Shown one piece after another: positions 60,995 to 64,000 of a DNA stretch of 64,000 bases (positions within the stretch are counted from its first letter, which is position 1; each line of letters opens with the position of its first letter). This stretch comes from Campylobacter concisus (GTDB lineage Bacteria; Campylobacterota; Campylobacteria; Campylobacterales; Campylobacteraceae). The position numbers and the translations under genes were made by a program. The stretch is from positions 1,798,001-1,862,000 of the forward strand of contig NZ_CP049263.1 of assembly GCF_003048615.2 (NCBI RefSeq), written 5' to 3'. Under the pieces are notes generated by a model. It had not been told where the DNA came from. It ran no database searches and worked only from the letters and a program-made list of their open reading frames with translations.

Positions 60995-60999
60995 ATCTC

Positions 61000-61236
61000 T
61001 TATCCTTCAACTTTCGCGACGTTTGATATGTCAATTGGCATCTCTTTATTTACGTGACCACCATTTGGAGTTTTTTCGCTTGGTTTGATAGCTTTTTTAG
61101 CTACTTTGCATCCCTCAACTATAACCTGACCTTTTTTTGCAAGAACTGCTAAAATTTTACCAGTTTTGCCTTTATCGTCACCAGCGATGATCTTTACAGT
61201 ATCGCCTTTTTTGACTTTAAATTTTACATTAGCCAT
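61000..61236 (-). CDS. rplX: 50S ribosomal protein L24
   Basis: A 78-residue L24 with the KOW motif [20 protein letters not shown] at residues ~8-27. It is shorter than E. coli L24 (104) and lacks a long C-terminal part, as in other epsilonproteobacteria. It assists early 50S assembly. It overlaps rplN by 1 bp. Confidence 0.95.
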
Positions 61237-61604
61237 TATAAAACCTCCGGAGCTAGCGAAACAATCTTCATAAAGTTAGCATATCTAACTTCACGTCCAA
61301 CTGGTCCAAAAATACGAGTGCCGACTGGCTCTTTTTTGCTATCAAGTATAACAGCTGCGTTCTCGTCAAAACGGATTAGCGAACCATTATCTCTTTGAAC
61401 CTCTCTTTTAGTTCTTACAACAACAGCTTTTACAACCTGTCCTTTTTTGATCTTACCATTTGGAAGAGCTTTTTTAACAGAGCAAACTATGATATCGCCA
61501 AGTGTAGCGTATCTTCTTTTGCTGCCGCCAAGAACTTTTATACACATTAACTCTTTTGCACCGCTGTTATCAGCAACTGCAAGTCTTGTAAAACTTTGAA
61601 TCAT
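61236..61604 (-). CDS. rplN: 50S ribosomal protein L14
   Basis: A 122-residue L14, the standard length: [20 protein letters not shown] at the start, [20 protein letters not shown] in the middle and [20 protein letters not shown] at the end. It lies at the subunit interface. It overlaps both neighbours by 1 bp. Confidence 0.97.
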   Translation of the reverse strand: MIQSFTRLAVADNSGAKELMCIKVLGGSKRRYATLGDIIVCSVKKALPNGKIKKGQVVKAVVVRTKREVQRDNGSLIRFDENAAVILDSKKEPVGTRIFGPVGREVRYANFMKIVSLAPEVL

Positions 61605-61855
61605 TACTCAACTCCCTTTGCCAATACAGCTTTTAAGCGAAAATTCTTGCGAGCTGAAAGTGGTCTGCACTCAACTGCAACAACTGTATCGCCTGCTCTT
61701 GTCTCATTCTTCTCATCATGAACTAAATACTTTTTAAAGCGTTTTACAAATTTATGGTATCTTGGGTGCATAACACGTCTTTCTACCAAAATAGTAGCTG
61801 TCTTATCTCCAGCTTTTTGTAAAACAACACCTTGAATTTCTCTTTTTAATGCCAT
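61604..61855 (-). CDS. rpsQ: 30S ribosomal protein S17
   Basis: An 83-residue S17. The start at ATG 61855 ([20 protein letters not shown]) follows GGGGCGTAAA; eight extra in-frame codons upstream lie in rpmC. The OB-fold segment [20 protein letters not shown] is typical. It lies directly after rpmC with 1 bp between. Confidence 0.96.
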   Translation of the reverse strand: MALKREIQGVVLQKAGDKTATILVERRVMHPRYHKFVKRFKKYLVHDEKNETRAGDTVVAVECRPLSARKNFRLKAVLAKGVE

Positions 61856-61856
61856 T

Positions 61857-62051
61857 TTACGCCCCTTGTCTTGTTGCACTAATTGCAGTGTTGATCTGAG
61901 CTATCTCTTTGCGAACAGCACTAATCTCATTAGGGTTGCTTAACTGCATAGTTTTTAGCTTTTGTCTCAATGTAAATAAAAGCACCTTTTTCTCTTTTAG
62001 CAACGCGTTTAATTCTGCAACGCTCTTATCTTTTAACTCAGTATATTTCAT
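61857..62051 (-). CDS. rpmC: 50S ribosomal protein L29
   Basis: A 64-residue L29 of two helices: [20 protein letters not shown] then [20 protein letters not shown]. Start at ATG 62051; a GTG two codons upstream is also possible, but the family begins MKYTE. It lies near the exit tunnel. It overlaps rplP by 14 bp. Confidence 0.95.
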
Positions 62052-62463
62052 TTTCACTCTCTCGCGTTACAAATTTTGATTTGAAAGGAAGTTTGTGTAG
62101 AGCCAAAGTTAAAGCTTCACGAGCCAACTCTTCGTCAACACCAGCCATTTCAAATATTATACGACCAGGTTTAATGTTCATAACCCACTCTTCAACTCCT
62201 GCCTTACCTTTACCCATACGAGTTTGTAGAGGTTTTTTAGTAAGTGGCTTGTCAGGGAAAACCCTAATCCAAATTTTAGCCTGTCTCTTTACGTGACGAG
62301 TTAGAGCTTGACGAGCAGCTTCTATTTGGCGTGAATTTACTCTACCAGCCTCAACAGCTTTAAGTGCAAATTCGCCAGTTGCTAAAGATGCTCCGCGAGT
62401 CGCATAACCACGGTTGCGACCTTTCATTTGCTTACGAAATTTCGTTCTTTTAGGCATCAACAT
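62038..62463 (-). CDS. rplP: 50S ribosomal protein L16
   Basis: A 141-residue L16. The start [20 protein letters not shown] keeps the first ATG, which has GAGG nine bases before it and agrees with Campylobacter homologues. Marks are [20 protein letters not shown]-like sequence ([20 protein letters not shown]) and [10 protein letters not shown]. It helps to form the A-site and peptidyl transferase centre. Confidence 0.97.
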
Positions 62464-62465
62464 AA

Positions 62466-63164
62466 TTATTTACCTCTTCTTGCTCTACGTGTTTTCTTAG
62501 GTGCTTCTTCTTCAGTTTTCTCAGGTTGAACACCTTTTTGAAGAACCTCACCTTTAAAAATCCATACTTTAATACCTATGTTTCCATAAGTTGTATGAGC
62601 CTCAGCTACACCGTAATCTATCTTTGCTCTAATAGTATGAAGCGGAACGCGACCTTCTAGATACCACTCGGTTCTTGCCATCTCAGCGCCACCTAAACGA
62701 CCAGCAACTGAAATTTTGATACCTTTAGCGCCTGATTTTTGAGCACCTTGGATAACTTTTTTCATAGCACGTCTAAATGCGACACGCTTTTCAAGTTGCA
62801 TAGCTACGTTTTCAGCAGCAAGTTGAGCTGAAGCTTGAGCTTTTCTTTCTTCTTTGATATTTACATTTACTTCTTTGCCGATAAGTTTGCTAACTTCGTT
62901 CTTTAGGTTTTCAACATCTTGACCTTTTTTGCCAATGATGATACCAGGACGAGCTGCAACTACGGTTACACGAAGTTTTTTAGCCGTTCTTTCGATTAGA
63001 ATTTGGCTAATTCCTGCATAGTAAAGTTTTTTCTTTAAAAATGCACGAATTTTGTAATCTTCACCGATATTTTCAGGAAGACTTTGTTTGGTTGGAAACC
63101 ATCTAGATTCCCAGTTGCGGTTAATTCCTAGTCTAAGACCTATTGGATTTACTTTTTGTCCCAT
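62466..63164 (-). CDS. rpsC: 30S ribosomal protein S3
   Basis: A 232-residue S3. The KH domain is in [20 protein letters not shown] (GXXG loop GKKG) and the C-terminal domain in [20 protein letters not shown]. It forms the mRNA entry site and helicase. The C-terminal tail is short and basic ([10 protein letters not shown]). It begins 1 bp after rplV. Confidence 0.97.
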   Translation of the reverse strand: MGQKVNPIGLRLGINRNWESRWFPTKQSLPENIGEDYKIRAFLKKKLYYAGISQILIERTAKKLRVTVVAARPGIIIGKKGQDVENLKNEVSKLIGKEVNVNIKEERKAQASAQLAAENVAMQLEKRVAFRRAMKKVIQGAQKSGAKGIKISVAGRLGGAEMARTEWYLEGRVPLHTIRAKIDYGVAEAHTTYGNIGIKVWIFKGEVLQKGVQPEKTEEEAPKKTRRARRGK

Positions 63165-63165
63165 A

Positions 63166-63498
63166 TTATGCTTCCTTCTTTTCAGGTTTAGATACTTCTA
63201 CCATTACATGAGAAGTAGGTTTGCGAATTTTGCTCGCTGTTCCTCTTGCTCTTGGTCTAAATCTCTTTAATACAGGACCAGCATCAACGCGGCAACTAGT
63301 TACTACAACCTCTTCTGGCTCAAATCCGCCATTTGCTACTGCTGAGCTAATAGCGTTTGCTATAAATTTAGCACCACGATTTGGCATAAATTGCAAGCTT
63401 GCAAGTGCTAGCTCGGCATTCATACCTTGAACTTCTCTTGCTATAAGTCTTGCTTTTGTAGGAGAAAGTCTTACGAATTTTATAATTGCTTTACTCAT
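63166..63498 (-). CDS. rplV: 50S ribosomal protein L22
   Basis: A 110-residue L22: [20 protein letters not shown] at the start and [20 protein letters not shown] near the end, the loop that lines the exit tunnel. It is the usual length and lies between rpsS and rpsC. Confidence 0.97.
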   Translation of the reverse strand: MSKAIIKFVRLSPTKARLIAREVQGMNAELALASLQFMPNRGAKFIANAISSAVANGGFEPEEVVVTSCRVDAGPVLKRFRPRARGTASKIRKPTSHVMVEVSKPEKKEA

Positions 63499-63509
63499 AT
63501 CATCTCCCC

Positions 63510-63791
63510 TTACTTGCCGATTTTCTTTTGCACTGAGCCTTTGTGACCCTTAAATGTGCGTGTTGGAGCAAATTCGCCAAGTTTATAGCCTATATGATTT
63601 TCTGTAACATATACAGGAATAAAGCTCTTGCCATTATGAACGTTAAATGTTAGTCCAATCATTTCAGGTACAATCGTGCTACGTCTTGACCAAGTCTTGA
63701 TTGGTTTGTTATCGTTTGCATTTTTTGCGGCAATAACTTTTTTCATTACATGATCATCTACGAAAGGACCTTTTTTGAGTGATCTTGCCAT
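63510..63791 (-). CDS. rpsS: 30S ribosomal protein S19
   Basis: A 93-residue S19: [20 protein letters not shown] at the start and [20 protein letters not shown] at the end. It lies in the head of the 30S subunit. It begins 2 bp after the rplB stop. Confidence 0.97.
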   Translation of the reverse strand: MARSLKKGPFVDDHVMKKVIAAKNANDNKPIKTWSRRSTIVPEMIGLTFNVHNGKSFIPVYVTENHIGYKLGEFAPTRTFKGHKGSVQKKIGK

Positions 63792-63793
63792 CT

Positions 63794-64000
63794 CTATTTT
63801 CCTTTCCTTCTTGAAATTATAAGCTTATCGCTAGCTTTTTTACGGCGAGTCTTAGCACCTTTGGTTGGTTTACCCCATGGAGTAACTGGGTGACGGCCTG
63901 AATTTTTCTTACCTTCACCACCGCCGTGTGGGTGATCAACTGGGTTCATAGCAGAACCACGTGTTTGTGGGCGGATACCGCGGTGGCGATTACGTCCAGC
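63794..64000 (-). CDS. rplB: 50S ribosomal protein L2, C-terminal fragment
   Basis: The last 68 residues of L2, cut by the window edge. [20 protein letters not shown] is the strictly conserved peptidyl-transferase-adjacent motif with its His; [20 protein letters not shown] follows and SRRKGK ends the protein. Gene order rplB-rpsS-rplV is the standard S10 operon. Confidence 0.97.

Overview
This window comes from an AT-rich epsilonproteobacterium, most likely a Campylobacter of the C. concisus type. Support comes from the start codon and ribosome-binding-site style, the many ATAAATTTA-like words, and gene orders known from C. jejuni: ccoG-cmeR-cmeA-cmeB-cmeC opposite rpsU, followed by the UPF0323 lipoprotein, glutathionylspermidine-synthase-like, D-2-hydroxyacid dehydrogenase and yajQ genes. 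The nuo operon runs into pflA and lacks true nuoE/nuoF. The species call is inference; no search was run.

Region 1 (1-10.9 kb, + strand) is the end of a type VI secretion (T6SS) locus: the 3' end of tssM, an FHA-domain gene, hcp, three tandem paralogous genes for small exported ankyrin-like proteins, vgrG with an unusual ~120-residue N-terminal extension, a small Cys-rich exported protein, a 1109-residue putative effector with a lysozyme-like domain at one end and an N-acetylmuramidase domain at the other, and a small exported protein. The small exported proteins look like periplasmic immunity proteins. Genes from 1938 to 10887 overlap or nearly abut, as in an effector-immunity operon. This is the most novel part of the window.

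Region 2 (11.0-20.0 kb): aqpZ on +; then on the minus strand ccoG, cmeR, cmeA, cmeB, cmeC and a 75-residue membrane protein. A palindrome like the known CmeR box overlaps the cmeA promoter.

Region 3 (20.0-30.6 kb, +): rpsU with a TTG start, an HTH/coiled-coil protein, the UPF0323-to-yajQ block, a DUF2314-ankyrin protein, a membrane protein, and a radical-SAM HemN/HutW-like gene coupled to a cyclic-peptide-type ABC exporter.

Region 4 (30.7-47.3 kb, +): a 14-gene nuo operon in which two small genes replace nuoE and nuoF, then pflA (flagellar motor) and a HEAT-like protein.

Region 5 (47.4-51.5 kb, -): an NMT1/SsuABC-type ABC transporter translationally coupled to a small protein with [FeFe]-hydrogenase-like cysteine motifs, then an unknown 328-residue protein. 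A 931-bp stretch without a recognisable gene follows.

Region 6 (52.4-64.0 kb, -): the S10-spc-alpha ribosomal protein cluster from rplB (cut by the window edge) to rplQ, with secY, map, infA and rpoA. A strong terminator lies after rplQ, rpmD is absent, and two unusually long spacers carry hairpins. No rRNA, tRNA, insertion sequence or CRISPR array was recognised.
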